Assembly: GCA_963667855.2 (NCBI GenBank)
Contig: CAXXKI010000035.1
Span: 1-64,000 of the forward strand
From: G963667855 sp963667855
GTDB taxonomy: Bacteria; Planctomycetota; Phycisphaerae; UBA1845
Reading direction: 5' to 3'
Length of the DNA: 64,000 nt
The position numbers and the translations under genes are program-made. The notes beneath the pieces are model-generated. The model was given only the letters and a program-made list of their open reading frames with translations. It searched no databases and had not been told where the DNA came from. Numbering within the stretch: position 1 is the first letter of the stretch; the number at the start of each line of letters is the position of its first letter. Shown in pieces: positions 37,232 through 45,891 of this stretch.

Positions 37232-38548
37232 ATGCATAAGGAATTCATAAAGAAGGTTGAGAATCGCAAGGCAGTAATCGGCGTAGTGGGTATGGGATAT
37301 GTTGGTCTTCCGTTAACCCGCTCATTCTGTGAGGCCGGTTTCAAGTGTGTGGGGTTCGACGTCGACCCCCAAAAAATAAAAATGCTCAATGCCGGTAAGA
37401 GCTATATCAAGCACATTAAATCCGACTTCATCAAAAAGGCCCTCGAAAAGAAACAATTCCGGGCTACCACGAAGTTCGCGGACCTGGTGAAAGTCGATGC
37501 GATTATCATTTGTGTGCCCACGCCTTTGACCAAGATGCGCGAGCCGGACATGAGCTATGTCCGCGACACCTGCGAAACGATCAGCCAGCATATCCGCAAA
37601 GGGCATCTGGTCACCCTGGAGAGTACCACCTATCCCGGCACTACCAAGGAGCTGATGTGTCCCATTCTCGAAAAAAGTGGGCTCAAGGTGGAAAAAGACT
37701 TCTACCTGGCATTTTCGCCGGAACGGGAAGATCCGGGGCGCAAGACCCACACCACGACCACCATTCCCAAGGTGGTCGGCGGATACGGCTCGAAGAGTAT
37801 GGCCGTAGCTAAAGCGGTCTACGGAGCGGCATTGGAAACCGTGGTTCCGGTCTCCAGTTGCGAGGTAGCCGAGGCCTCCAAGATTCTCGAAAACGTCTAC
37901 CGCTCAATCAATATTGCCCTGATCAACGAGATGAAGGTTCTTTTCGACCGCATGGGTATCAATGTCTGGGAGGTGGTGGCCGCTGCTTCGACCAAGCCGT
38001 TTGGCTACCAGCCCTTCTATCCAGGACCGGGTCTGGGAGGTCACTGTATCCCCATCGACCCGTTCTACCTGACCTGGAAGGCCCGGGAATACGGTATGGC
38101 TACGCAGTTCATCGAGCTTGCCGGCGAAATCAACACCAAGATGCCTGAATACGTGATTCACAAGGTGGCCGACGGACTCAATCAGCACCGGAAATCGATC
38201 AAGGGATCGAAGGTTCTCGTCTTGGGTTTGGCGTACAAGAAAGATATTGACGATCTGCGAGAATCGCCGTCGATCGAGCTGATTGAACTTCTTCAGGAAA
38301 AGGGGGCGAAGGTCGACTATAACGATCCGTTCTTCAAGCAGACACACAAGCAGCGAGAGCACGACTTGCAGATGAAGAGCAAGCCGCTAACTGCTGCAAC
38401 GATAAAGTCTTACGATTGCGTATTGATTGCCACCGACCATTCCAGCTATGATTATCAGTGGTTAGTCGATAACGCCAAGCTGATCGTGGATACCAGAAAC
38501 GCCACCGGTGATTGCAAACGCAAAGGAAATAAGGTGGTTATGGCGTAG
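37232..38548 (+). CDS. UDP-N-acetyl sugar 6-dehydrogenase (WbpA/WecC/TviB-like)
   Basis: UDP-glucose/GDP-mannose dehydrogenase family, 438 residues. Motifs: VIGVVGMGYVGLPLTRSF (NAD), CVPTPLTKMREPDMSYV, TYPGTTKELM, AFSPEREDPG, EASKILENVYRSINIAL, and the catalytic-cysteine segment GPGLGGHCIPIDPFYLTWK. It oxidises a UDP-N-acetyl-hexosamine at C6 to the uronate with two NAD+, probably for a repeat unit that the heparinase-like lyase can later cleave. Third codon positions are distinctly richer in G and C than those of its neighbours, so it may have a separate history. Confidence 0.9.
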   Translation: MHKEFIKKVENRKAVIGVVGMGYVGLPLTRSFCEAGFKCVGFDVDPQKIKMLNAGKSYIKHIKSDFIKKALEKKQFRATTKFADLVKVDAIIICVPTPLTKMREPDMSYVRDTCETISQHIRKGHLVTLESTTYPGTTKELMCPILEKSGLKVEKDFYLAFSPEREDPGRKTHTTTTIPKVVGGYGSKSMAVAKAVYGAALETVVPVSSCEVAEASKILENVYRSINIALINEMKVLFDRMGINVWEVVAAASTKPFGYQPFYPGPGLGGHCIPIDPFYLTWKAREYGMATQFIELAGEINTKMPEYVIHKVADGLNQHRKSIKGSKVLVLGLAYKKDIDDLRESPSIELIELLQEKGAKVDYNDPFFKQTHKQREHDLQMKSKPLTAATIKSYDCVLIATDHSSYDYQWLVDNAKLIVDTRNATGDCKRKGNKVVMA

Positions 38549-38645
38549 AACCCAAGCCACTTGCCATGCGTATAAAAACCGCATGAGCTGAGCGCCAAGG
38601 TGTGTCCCAAAGAACGCTTTTATAAATGTAGCAACCAGGAAATAC

Positions 38646-39080
38646 ATGAGAGTTAAAGATCCCACACAAAGCGAGCTACATCGATTCGGCTTGATCGTAT
38701 TCACTGGAATGACAGCCGTTGCCGTTTATCTTTGGATTACGGGCAGTAATACTCAGGCCGGTTGGCTATGGGCGGGTACTTCGAGGCAAATTGCTAGTAT
38801 ATTCGTATCGGCCGTTGGAATCTTGGTTTTGTTTTTATCGATGATCTCACCTGGCGTTGGAAAAGTCATTTATAAAACCTGGATTACCGGGGCCACCGTG
38901 TTAGGCACGTGCCTGACTTTTCTCGTACTAACTCTTATGTATTTCCTAGTTCTCCCTGTTTTTTCTCTTATTCGGTTCAGCGATCCACTACAGCTAAAAT
39001 TGCTCGGTAACGACGAAACATACTGGGAAGACCATAGACACCACGAGAGCACGCTGGAGAGATCGCAGCGTTTATTTTGA
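38646..39080 (+). CDS. SxtJ-family membrane protein
   Basis: Small membrane protein of 144 residues with about three to four hydrophobic helices (LIVFTGMTAVAVYLWITG, IFVSAVGILVLFLSMIS and GTCLTFLVLTLMYFLVLPVF), followed by a cytoplasmic tail with FSDPLQLKLLGNDETYWED, typical of SxtJ-like proteins. SxtJ was named from the saxitoxin cluster; homologues mostly sit next to a NodU/CmcH-type carbamoyltransferase, as here. Its biochemical role is unknown; a membrane adaptor for the carbamoyltransferase is a plausible inference. Confidence 0.8.
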   Translation: MRVKDPTQSELHRFGLIVFTGMTAVAVYLWITGSNTQAGWLWAGTSRQIASIFVSAVGILVLFLSMISPGVGKVIYKTWITGATVLGTCLTFLVLTLMYFLVLPVFSLIRFSDPLQLKLLGNDETYWEDHRHHESTLERSQRLF

Positions 39081-39110
39081 ACCGAACTGCTCTGGCGAGG
39101 ACAGTATTTA

Positions 39111-40877
39111 ATGTACGTACTTGGGCTTTCATGCTATTACCACGATTCGGGCGCTGCCCTTGTTCATGATGGTAAGCTCATAGCGGCGGCCGAAGAGGAA
39201 CGCTTTAATCGCAATAAGCATTACAGTGGATTTCCCAAGCATGCGGTAGAATACTGCCTCGATGAAGCAGGCATTAACATAGAAGATGTGGACCACGTCG
39301 GTTTTTATGAAAAACCACTCGTAAAGTTTTCGCGAATACTGGAAACGATTCTCGCTCGCTGGCCACTAACCTACACAAACTGGGTCACAGGCATTCCCTT
39401 GTGGATGACCGAGCGTCTCAACCTTGCTCGAACCATTCGCAGGGAATTGAATACTGACAAGGAAATATGCTTTTGCCAGCACCATTTGGCCCACGCAGCG
39501 AGTTCTTTCCTCGTCTCTCCTTTTGAGAACGCGGCGATTATAACCGCTGACGGTGTAGGCGAATGGACAACAACGGCCTGGGGAACCGGCAAAGGATCGG
39601 AAATAGTTCTCGAAAAACACATTAATTTTCCCCACTCGGTAGGGCTTTTCTTCAGTACTCTTACCGCTTATCTCGGTTTCCGGGTCAACGACGCGGAATG
39701 GAAGGTCATGGGGATGGCCCCTTATGGCAAACCCCGATACGTGGATCAATTTCGCGAAATGGTTGACATTCGAGACGATGGCAGTTTTCGTCTGAACATG
39801 AAGTATTTCAAACATCCCCATTCCATGAAGCAGATGTATACTCGTCATTGGGAAAAACTTCTGGGGCTTCCTCCTCGCAAAACCGAAACAAAAATAGAGG
39901 ATTACCACTGCGATATCGCCCACTCTGGACAGAAAATCGTCGAAGAAATAATGGTCAAGATGGCCAACCATGTCCATAAGGCAACCGGTATGAAAAACCT
40001 GTGCGTAGCCGGTGGTGTCGGCTTGAACTGCGTAGCAAACTGGAGAATGTTAAAGGAATCCGGATTCGAGAAAATCTTCATTCAGCCTGCGTCCGGCGAT
40101 TCCGGAGGTTCACTGGGAACGGCTTTTTATTTATACAACTCGGTATGCAAAAAACCTCGTGTATTCCAAATGAAACACGCATACTGGGGGCCATCCTTTA
40201 ACCACCAGGAAATCGAAACAGCTCTGCAGGGCAGCGAGCTGGCCTACAACCAGTTTAGTGACGAAAGTGAACTGCTCGACACTGCCGCGCGAATGATCGC
40301 CGATGGAAAGGTGATTGCATGGTTCCAGGGACGCCTGGAATTCGGTCCTCGTGCTCTTGGAGCTCGATCCCTTCTCGCCGATGCAAGAAATCCGGGCATG
40401 AAGGATATAATCAATTCCAAGATCAAGTTTCGGGAACCTTTCCGCCCCTTTGCTCCTACAGTACTCAAGGAAAAAGCTCACGAATACTTCGATATGCCAG
40501 AAGGTATGGACGCCCCTTTCATGCTTCTTGTTCCCAACGTAAGGGAAGACAAACGCCACATACTCCCGTCAATAACTCACAAGGATGGGACCGGACGAGT
40601 TCAGACAATAACCGAGCAGGATAATGGCCGGTATTATCGATTGGTTAAGAGGTTCGGGGAAATTACCGGTATACCGGTAGTGATTAACACCTCCTTTAAT
40701 GTGAGAGGAGAGCCGATCGTATGTACTCCTCAGGATGCGATTAACACTTACCTCAATACAGGCATAGACGCCCTGGTAATGGACGACTTTCTTATAACCG
40801 AAAAACCTTCCGACGTTGATCTGGATGCGGGAATGAAACGAAGTATCGAACTGGAAGCAGGGTCACTCGTAAACTGA
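39111..40877 (+). CDS. O-carbamoyltransferase (NodU/CmcH family)
   Basis: Carbamoyltransferase of 588 residues that transfers a carbamoyl group from carbamoyl phosphate through carbamoyl-adenylate to a sugar hydroxyl. The N-terminal HSP70/actin-like domain begins MYVLGLSCYYHDSGAALVHD, with AAAEEERFNRNKHY and HHLAHAASSF. The middle has AGGVGLNCVANW and QPASGDSGGSLG. The C-terminal region is GRLEFGPRALGARSLLADAR and VVINTSFNVRGEPIVC, the YrdC-like/carbamoyltransferase C-terminal motif. It is flanked by SxtJ and the DUF5989-like protein; together they form a recurring three-gene module. Confidence 0.93.
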   Translation: MYVLGLSCYYHDSGAALVHDGKLIAAAEEERFNRNKHYSGFPKHAVEYCLDEAGINIEDVDHVGFYEKPLVKFSRILETILARWPLTYTNWVTGIPLWMTERLNLARTIRRELNTDKEICFCQHHLAHAASSFLVSPFENAAIITADGVGEWTTTAWGTGKGSEIVLEKHINFPHSVGLFFSTLTAYLGFRVNDAEWKVMGMAPYGKPRYVDQFREMVDIRDDGSFRLNMKYFKHPHSMKQMYTRHWEKLLGLPPRKTETKIEDYHCDIAHSGQKIVEEIMVKMANHVHKATGMKNLCVAGGVGLNCVANWRMLKESGFEKIFIQPASGDSGGSLGTAFYLYNSVCKKPRVFQMKHAYWGPSFNHQEIETALQGSELAYNQFSDESELLDTAARMIADGKVIAWFQGRLEFGPRALGARSLLADARNPGMKDIINSKIKFREPFRPFAPTVLKEKAHEYFDMPEGMDAPFMLLVPNVREDKRHILPSITHKDGTGRVQTITEQDNGRYYRLVKRFGEITGIPVVINTSFNVRGEPIVCTPQDAINTYLNTGIDALVMDDFLITEKPSDVDLDAGMKRSIELEAGSLVN

Positions 40878-40924
40878 TCTACGATGATAAATCATCAAGG
40901 GTTTTCCAGAATAACGGTATGATA

Positions 40925-41086
40925 ATGGCAAAGCAGTCGCTGATAAGCGAAATTTATTCTTTCATCAAGCAGGAAAAGAAATTCTGGATGATTCCGCTGA
41001 TTGTACTCCTTCTGGTAATAGGTGGTCTGCTTGTTTTGGCTAGCACCAGTCCTACGTTAGCCCCGTTTGTTTATCCACTGCTTTAA
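40925..41086 (+). CDS. Small DUF5989-like membrane protein
   Basis: A 53-residue open frame; an ATG at 40919 would add two residues. It begins MAKQSLISEIYSFIKQEKKF, followed by WMIPLIVLLLVIGGLLVLA as one transmembrane helix, and ends near PTLAPFVYPLL. This arrangement, a short amphipathic N-terminus with K-Q-E-K-K-F-W followed by one helix and a short PFIYPLF-like tail, is typical of the DUF5989 proteins that accompany SxtJ and carbamoyltransferase. The function is unknown; it may help anchor the enzyme at the membrane. Confidence 0.82.
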   Translation: MAKQSLISEIYSFIKQEKKFWMIPLIVLLLVIGGLLVLASTSPTLAPFVYPLL

Positions 41087-41156
41087 CACGATCAGCGGCA
41101 TTCCTCTCCGGCGACTGATCCACTAGAGACACGTTTACACACAAGAAAGCTTTACC

Positions 41157-42245
41157 ATGAAAGTAATTAATATCTGTGGCGCCAGACCCAACTTCATGAA
41201 AATCGCACCTCTGATGCGAGCTTATGAATCTCATCAAAGCATCGACCCGATATTGGTACACACCGGACAGCATTATGACGAAAACATGTCAAACCTGTTC
41301 TTCAAGCAACTGGGTATTCCAGAACCAGATCTTAATCTGGAGGTTGGCTCAGGCAGTCACGCAACTCAAACCGCCCAGATAATGACCCGTATCGAACCGG
41401 TCCTGATGGAACATCAACCTGACTGGATCGTCGTAGTTGGCGATGTCAACAGCACCATAGCCTGCGCCCTGGTTGCCACTAAGCTGGGTGTAAAAGTCGC
41501 CCACGTGGAAGCGGGCCTGCGCAGCTTCGACAATGAAATGCCTGAAGAAATCAATCGGATACTGACTGATCGCATTTCCGACCTTCTTTTTGTCACCGAA
41601 CCATCCGGATTGAAAAATCTACTTCACGAAGGTGTACCTGAAGATAAAATCCACGTGGTTGGTAACGTGATGATCGATACCCTTAAAGCCAATTTCGATA
41701 AGTCTCAGGAATCGACCATTCTCGAACAACACAACCTCACTCCAAAGGGCTACAACGTTGCCACTCTGCATCGTCCCAGCAATGTTGACGATCCCACAAT
41801 CTTCTCCAGGATTACCGAGGTGCTGGAAACCGTGCAGAAGGATCTTCCCACTGTTTTTCCCATGCACCCGAGAACCCGCAACAATCTCGGCCGGCTTGGG
41901 CTTGCCGACCGCTATGAAAATATGCAGAACCTGCATATTATAGACCCGGTTGGTTACCTCGATTTTCTCAAACTCGTCGGCAGCGCCGCAGTGGTCCTGA
42001 CAGATTCGGGCGGCATTCAGGAAGAAACCACTATCCTGGGTGTCTCCTGCCTGACCATAAGGGAAAACACTGAACGACCTATTACTATCGACAAAGGCAC
42101 CAATACTCTGGTCGGTACTGATCCCGAAGTAATCCTGGCTGCTTACAGAAAGTGCCGCGCGGAAAACATATCCGAACCGCCGATTATCGACAAGTGGGAC
42201 GGAAAAGCGGCAGAACGAATCGCCGCGATTCTTGCCCACCAGTAA
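41157..42245 (+). CDS. wecB: UDP-N-acetylglucosamine 2-epimerase (non-hydrolysing), second copy
   Basis: 362-residue enzyme of the same family as the product at 9108 but another subgroup. It begins MKVINICGARPNFMKIAPLM and has HTGQHYDENMSNLFFKQLGI, VAHVEAGLRSFDNEMPEEIN, ATLHRPSNVDDP in place of the AHRRE sequence of the first copy, and TDSGGIQEETTILGV with RENTERPITIDKGT. It makes UDP-ManNAc. With the dehydrogenase at 37232 it could form UDP-ManNAcA, the WecB/WecC pair; which epimerase feeds which step cannot be settled here. It is the last gene of the polysaccharide locus. Confidence 0.93.
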   Translation: MKVINICGARPNFMKIAPLMRAYESHQSIDPILVHTGQHYDENMSNLFFKQLGIPEPDLNLEVGSGSHATQTAQIMTRIEPVLMEHQPDWIVVVGDVNSTIACALVATKLGVKVAHVEAGLRSFDNEMPEEINRILTDRISDLLFVTEPSGLKNLLHEGVPEDKIHVVGNVMIDTLKANFDKSQESTILEQHNLTPKGYNVATLHRPSNVDDPTIFSRITEVLETVQKDLPTVFPMHPRTRNNLGRLGLADRYENMQNLHIIDPVGYLDFLKLVGSAAVVLTDSGGIQEETTILGVSCLTIRENTERPITIDKGTNTLVGTDPEVILAAYRKCRAENISEPPIIDKWDGKAAERIAAILAHQ

Positions 42246-42255
42246 AGCCGAACAA

Positions 42256-42573
42256 TCATGGCACTTCCGGCGTAATCGGCAGAATTTCCGCCGGTTCTCC
42301 TTGTGACAGTACTCTGGCTAACTCCATCACCACTCGTTCCGCACAGGGGCGAGTGGTGATTTTTAATTGTTGCCAGCCCGACCTGCTTTCATCCCACATT
42401 ATTGACACTTTTCTTGCCCTTATTCCCAATACCTTCAATGTTTCGGCACAGACGACCGGTAAATCTCTGCGCGGTCTGGTTGAAATAATAAGGTCGTAAC
42501 CGCAACGTTTTTCAGCTAATTTACTTCTTTCGCTTGTGGCTTCGTAACCCGAAGCCAAGTATCCATTCTCCAT
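42256..42573 (-). CDS. Small protein of unknown function
   Basis: I do not recognise this 105-residue frame. It has a natural-looking amino-acid composition (AETLKVLGIRARKVSIMWDE, RVVMELARVLSQGEPAEILP) and AGGA a few bases before the ATG at 42573. It reads against the polysaccharide locus, its stop ten bases from the end of the epimerase gene. No signal peptide or membrane segment is visible. Real gene or chance frame cannot be decided without homologues. Confidence 0.45.
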   Translation of the reverse strand: MENGYLASGYEATSERSKLAEKRCGYDLIISTRPRRDLPVVCAETLKVLGIRARKVSIMWDESRSGWQQLKITTRPCAERVVMELARVLSQGEPAEILPITPEVP

Positions 42574-43142
42574 TTATCCTGCCCCCAGCACTTCTTCTTG
42601 CAGTATTGGTGCCAATACAAGTTTTTGCTCAGGAGACCGAAAGGGCAATTGCGTTTTCCAATTGCACAGGTTGAATCAATCTGAAAGCAATTGACTCATT
42701 CTTTGTCATCCTGCGACAAGATCAACCCGTTCGGTCGCTCAAGGCATATTCTGCCTAACGACTCGCAAACGCCCGAGCACTTGACTAAAAACCAATTGGA
42801 GAAGGAATTAACGAATGAGATGTACTACGCGATTCCTCTCGCCCGGCATCGGTTCTCAATCACCGTGCTCGGGCTGGGCATCGCCATGGTAAGACGAAAT
42901 AGCTGTTGCTGCAGATTCTTCATAGACTTAAGATTACGAATCATTTCTCCACCTGTCAATCTGTCGCAGGCTGACTCATATCATGATTATCGAAGGTTTG
43001 GCCCCTGCCTTTTAGTTGCGGATTTAACGGTTCTTTTACCGCGTATTTATCGGCCACTGCTTCGCCTTTCCCTTCCCGGTCCTTTTAGTACGGATTGCCG
43101 AGTCTTCGTAAAGCCTTCTTCCAGAAAAATTTAATTTGCGAC
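42574..43142. other. Gene-free region between polysaccharide and histidine loci
   Basis: No coding frame that I trust. An open frame at 42691-43134 is rich in Arg, Ser, Cys and Pro and has no family resemblance. GCAATTG (42645-42651) and CAATTGC (42659-42665) form a short hairpin without a T run. The right end abuts the strong promoter of the regulator gene. Confidence 0.5.
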
Positions 43143-43171
43143 TTGACTTTACTTTAGTAAAGCGTTATAGT
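43143..43171 (+). promoter_or_regulatory. Sigma-70-type promoter of the yerC-his operon
   Basis: TTGACT (43143-43148), exactly 17 bases, then TATAGT (43166-43171): the best promoter match I saw in the window. Transcription would begin near 43178, 18 bases before the regulator's ATG at 43196. Confidence 0.75.
43147..43162. promoter_or_regulatory. Palindromic operator inside the promoter spacer
   Basis: CTTTACT (43147-43153), two T, AGTAAAG (43156-43162): a perfect 7+7 inverted repeat that lies almost wholly between the -35 and -10 elements. A protein bound here would block RNA polymerase. The TrpR-like product of the next gene is the obvious candidate, giving autorepression and possibly control of the his genes. 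Confidence 0.65.
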
Positions 43172-43195
43172 CGGCGACATAATAAATGGTGTCTA

Positions 43196-43492
43196 ATGAG
43201 TGCTGACGAAAAACTCTGGAATAAAGAGGCTGACGACCTTATCAACGCTCTTCTTTCTTTGAAGACACGTAAGGAAGCCAGGTGTTTCTTTCGCGACCTG
43301 TTAACTACGGACGAAATCCGTATGGTCGTTGATCGCTGGAGAGTCGCCCGTATGCTCGACGCGGGTCTTTCCTACAAGCAGATTGAACAGCAGACAAAGC
43401 TCAGTTCACGCACCATCGCCCGGATCAGTCGCTGGTTAAAAGAAGGTGAAGGCGGCTACCGGAAAATGTTGACCAGACGAGGCAAAGGATAG
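43196..43492 (+). CDS. yerC: TrpR-like transcriptional regulator, YerC/YecD family
   Basis: 98-residue all-helical DNA-binding protein. The ATG at 43196 (MSADEKLWNKEADDLINALL) fits family length. The helix-turn-helix is LSYKQIEQQTKLSSRTIARI followed by SRWLKEGEGGYRKML, matching the YerC pattern in which SxRTI/TISRV is followed by a Gly-Gly-Tyr turn. YerC proteins resemble the tryptophan repressor but lack a settled ligand; in several bacteria they sit with histidine genes and are suspected histidine-responsive repressors. Here the gene precedes hisG by 195 bases and has a palindrome in its own promoter. Confidence 0.87.
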   Translation: MSADEKLWNKEADDLINALLSLKTRKEARCFFRDLLTTDEIRMVVDRWRVARMLDAGLSYKQIEQQTKLSSRTIARISRWLKEGEGGYRKMLTRRGKG

Positions 43493-43598
43493 TTCAAATG
43501 TCCACAACACGATTCACATTCGCCTTAAAACGCACGGCGGTGAATCGTTTGCGCCTGCCCCACGCTCGTTCGATTTCGTGCCGATCAATCGAGCTCCA

Positions 43599-43617
43599 TT
43601 CGAGTATTTAACTCGAA
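43599..43617. repeat. Inverted repeat in the yerC-hisG spacer
   Basis: TTCGAGT (43599-43605), loop ATTTA, ACTCGAA (43611-43617). It is a perfect 7-bp stem with no T run. It may be a weak RNA hairpin or a second protein site; it differs in sequence from the promoter palindrome. Confidence 0.5.
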
Positions 43618-43687
43618 ACCCAAAAACTCCTAAATCTGAATATAAAATCTCGCTGATGCGTAAATTACCGTATTCCAGGATAAAAAC

Positions 43688-44551
43688 ATGGCTGACCGAA
43701 AAATAAAACTGGCGATTCCCACCGGACGAATGAGTAAGGAAGTTCTGGACCTCCTTCAGGAAGCAGGTTTATACATACCTGCCACTGGAAAAAACTACCG
43801 CCCTCCTGTGGGGGATTCCCGTTTTGAAGTTAAAATGCTCAAGGCGGCTAATATACCCAAACTGGTGGAATACGGAGCCCACGATGTCGGTTTCAGTGGT
43901 TTGGATTGGATTGAAGAAACTCAAGCCGACGTTGAAACAATACTTGATACGAAGCTGCTCCCGGTACGTATTGTTTCAGCCGTCCCTGTTGGAACTGATC
44001 CGTTTACCGACAACGCAGGCAAACCTATTGTCGTAGCCTCTGAATACGAGCGGCTGACAAAAGCCTATATGGACAGTAAAAACGTGGATTATCGTTACCT
44101 GCGAACCTTCGGAGCTACCGAAGTCTTTCCTCCCGAAGATGCGGACATGATAGTGGATAACACAGCTACCGGTTCGGCACTTACAGCCAACAACCTGGAA
44201 ATAGCCGAAGTACTGCTGCCTTCCACTACCCGGTTCCTGGCTAACCGCCAATCGCTGAAGGATAGGTTCGTTAGGGATATCCTGGATAACCTCGCCCTGC
44301 TGATGAAAAGTATCCTTGATGCCCGGAACCGTGTACTTCTGGAAATGAATGTGGAGCAGAACAACCTGGATTCCGTGATCAGAATTCTGCCGGCCATGAA
44401 ATCCCCCACCGTGCAACCCTTGCACGGCAATAGTTCCTTTGCCGTTAAAGCGGCTGTTCCCCGTAAGGATATTTGTCAACTGGTACTCAAACTGCGATCT
44501 GCTGGCGCAACAGACATCCTTCAAACTCAATTGCAGAGGGTAATCATATGA
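43688..44551 (+). CDS. hisG: ATP phosphoribosyltransferase, long form
   Basis: First enzyme of histidine synthesis, joining ATP and PRPP. 287 residues, so the long hexameric form with a C-terminal ACT-like regulatory domain (ARNRVLLEMNVEQNNLDSVI to LRSAGATDILQTQLQRVI) that binds histidine; a separate HisZ is not needed. The N-terminus KIKLAIPTGRMSKEVLDLL, DVGFSGLDWIEE and the PRPP-binding loop DADMIVDNTATGSALTANNL are visible. The ATG at 43688 is the natural start. The stop overlaps the hisD start (ATGA). Feedback by histidine is expected from the domain. Confidence 0.95.
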   Translation: MADRKIKLAIPTGRMSKEVLDLLQEAGLYIPATGKNYRPPVGDSRFEVKMLKAANIPKLVEYGAHDVGFSGLDWIEETQADVETILDTKLLPVRIVSAVPVGTDPFTDNAGKPIVVASEYERLTKAYMDSKNVDYRYLRTFGATEVFPPEDADMIVDNTATGSALTANNLEIAEVLLPSTTRFLANRQSLKDRFVRDILDNLALLMKSILDARNRVLLEMNVEQNNLDSVIRILPAMKSPTVQPLHGNSSFAVKAAVPRKDICQLVLKLRSAGATDILQTQLQRVII

Positions 44552-45891
44552 GCAGCCTGCGGATAATGTCATATAAGGACCTGAATCCAAGCCAGTTGAA
44601 TGAACTGTTGGATCGTAAAACCTGGGACGCCCCCGACGTGCAATCGGTCTGCAGAGACATCATTGATAATGTCCGCGGCAACGGCGATACCGCCCTTTTG
44701 GATTACACCCGGCAATTCGATGGTGTGGATCTTTCCAATTGCGGATTAAGAGTTCCCTGGAGCGACTTTGAAAACGCACGAGAAAGACTATCAGATCGCT
44801 TGAAGGACGCTATTGATAATAGCCTTATAAACGTTCGCAAATTACACGAAACGCAAATTCCCAAGACCCTGGATATGGTTGAAGTGGATAGAGGAATGTG
44901 GTGCGGCGAGCGTTGGAGCGCTATCGACGCGGTTTGCCTTTACGTTCCGCGTGGAAGGGGCGCTTTTGCTTCGGTAGCTTACATGCTCGGCGTGCCGGGA
45001 ACACTGGCAGGAGTCGAGCGATTGATAATCTGCACACCGCCGGGCCCTGAAGGTGAAGTTGACGATGCGACCCTGTACGCAGCGGCCGAAATGGGTATTA
45101 CCGAAATATATCGCGTAGGCGGCGCTCAAGCCGTTGCCGCCGTCGCTTTCGGCACCGATACCATACCCCGCTGCGACAAGATTCTCGGACCGGGTAACGT
45201 ATATGTAACCGCCGCAAGGCAACTACTTGCGGAAACGCTTGATCCTGGTCCTATTGCCGGTCCCAGCGAGTCTTTAATCATTTGCGATAACTCTCCCAAT
45301 CCCGTAAACGCGGCCTGGAATCTGCTTATAGAGGCGGAACACGGCGAAAACTCCTGCGCTTTACTGCTAACCGACAGTGACGCGTTTGCTCAAAAAGTTG
45401 CCGTGGAAATCGAAAAATGTCGCAACCAATTAACCGACCAACGGCGACGCTATGCGGACGAGGTACTCTCCACACGGGGAGGAATCCTGGTAACTTCGAA
45501 TATTGATGAAACCATCGACTTTGCCAACCGCTTCGCCGCGGAACATGTGGCCATCATGGTTCGCGAACCCTGGGACGTGGTTTCCAGAATCAAAAACGCG
45601 GGCGAAATACTCATAGGCGATTATCCAATAATCAGCCTTGGCAATTACGCCATGGGTATTAACGCCATTCTTCCCACTGGCGGTTGGGCTAAAACATCAT
45701 CGGGGGTATCTGTTCTCGATTTCATGAAGCGCACCTCCATAGGCTACGCATCACGAAACGCATTCGAAAAAATGAAACAATACGTCCCGGCCATAAGTAA
45801 AGATGAGGGATTCAGCGCTCACCATAAGGCTATCCTTAACTGGCAAACTGACAGCGACGCAAACACTGGCGAGGCCCCCGACAATGACTAA
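44548..45891 (+). CDS. hisD: Histidinol dehydrogenase, divergent
   Basis: 447 residues; the ATG at 44548 overlaps the hisG stop. The fold and key segments are those of HisD: CLYVPRGRGAFASVAYMLG, YRVGGAQAVAAVAFGT, KILGPGNVYVTAARQL, AGPSESLIICD, FAAEHVAIMV (catalytic Glu-His) and the C-terminal EGFSAHHKAI (Glu and zinc His). By eye-alignment to E. coli HisD, however, the zinc ligand Gln259 is Glu (LLIEAEHGEN), zinc ligand Asp360 is Asn (SLGNYAMG) and His367 is Ala (INAILPT). The operon position argues for the normal reaction, histidinol to histidine with two NAD+, but the site has clearly drifted and a related dehydrogenase activity is possible. Confidence 0.85.
   Translation: MSSLRIMSYKDLNPSQLNELLDRKTWDAPDVQSVCRDIIDNVRGNGDTALLDYTRQFDGVDLSNCGLRVPWSDFENARERLSDRLKDAIDNSLINVRKLHETQIPKTLDMVEVDRGMWCGERWSAIDAVCLYVPRGRGAFASVAYMLGVPGTLAGVERLIICTPPGPEGEVDDATLYAAAEMGITEIYRVGGAQAVAAVAFGTDTIPRCDKILGPGNVYVTAARQLLAETLDPGPIAGPSESLIICDNSPNPVNAAWNLLIEAEHGENSCALLLTDSDAFAQKVAVEIEKCRNQLTDQRRRYADEVLSTRGGILVTSNIDETIDFANRFAAEHVAIMVREPWDVVSRIKNAGEILIGDYPIISLGNYAMGINAILPTGGWAKTSSGVSVLDFMKRTSIGYASRNAFEKMKQYVPAISKDEGFSAHHKAILNWQTDSDANTGEAPDND

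Noticed and set aside
42691..43134. 147-codon open frame before the yerC promoter
   Set aside because: Unusual composition (many Arg, Cys, Pro, Ser), no motif, and it runs up to the promoter region; likely chance.
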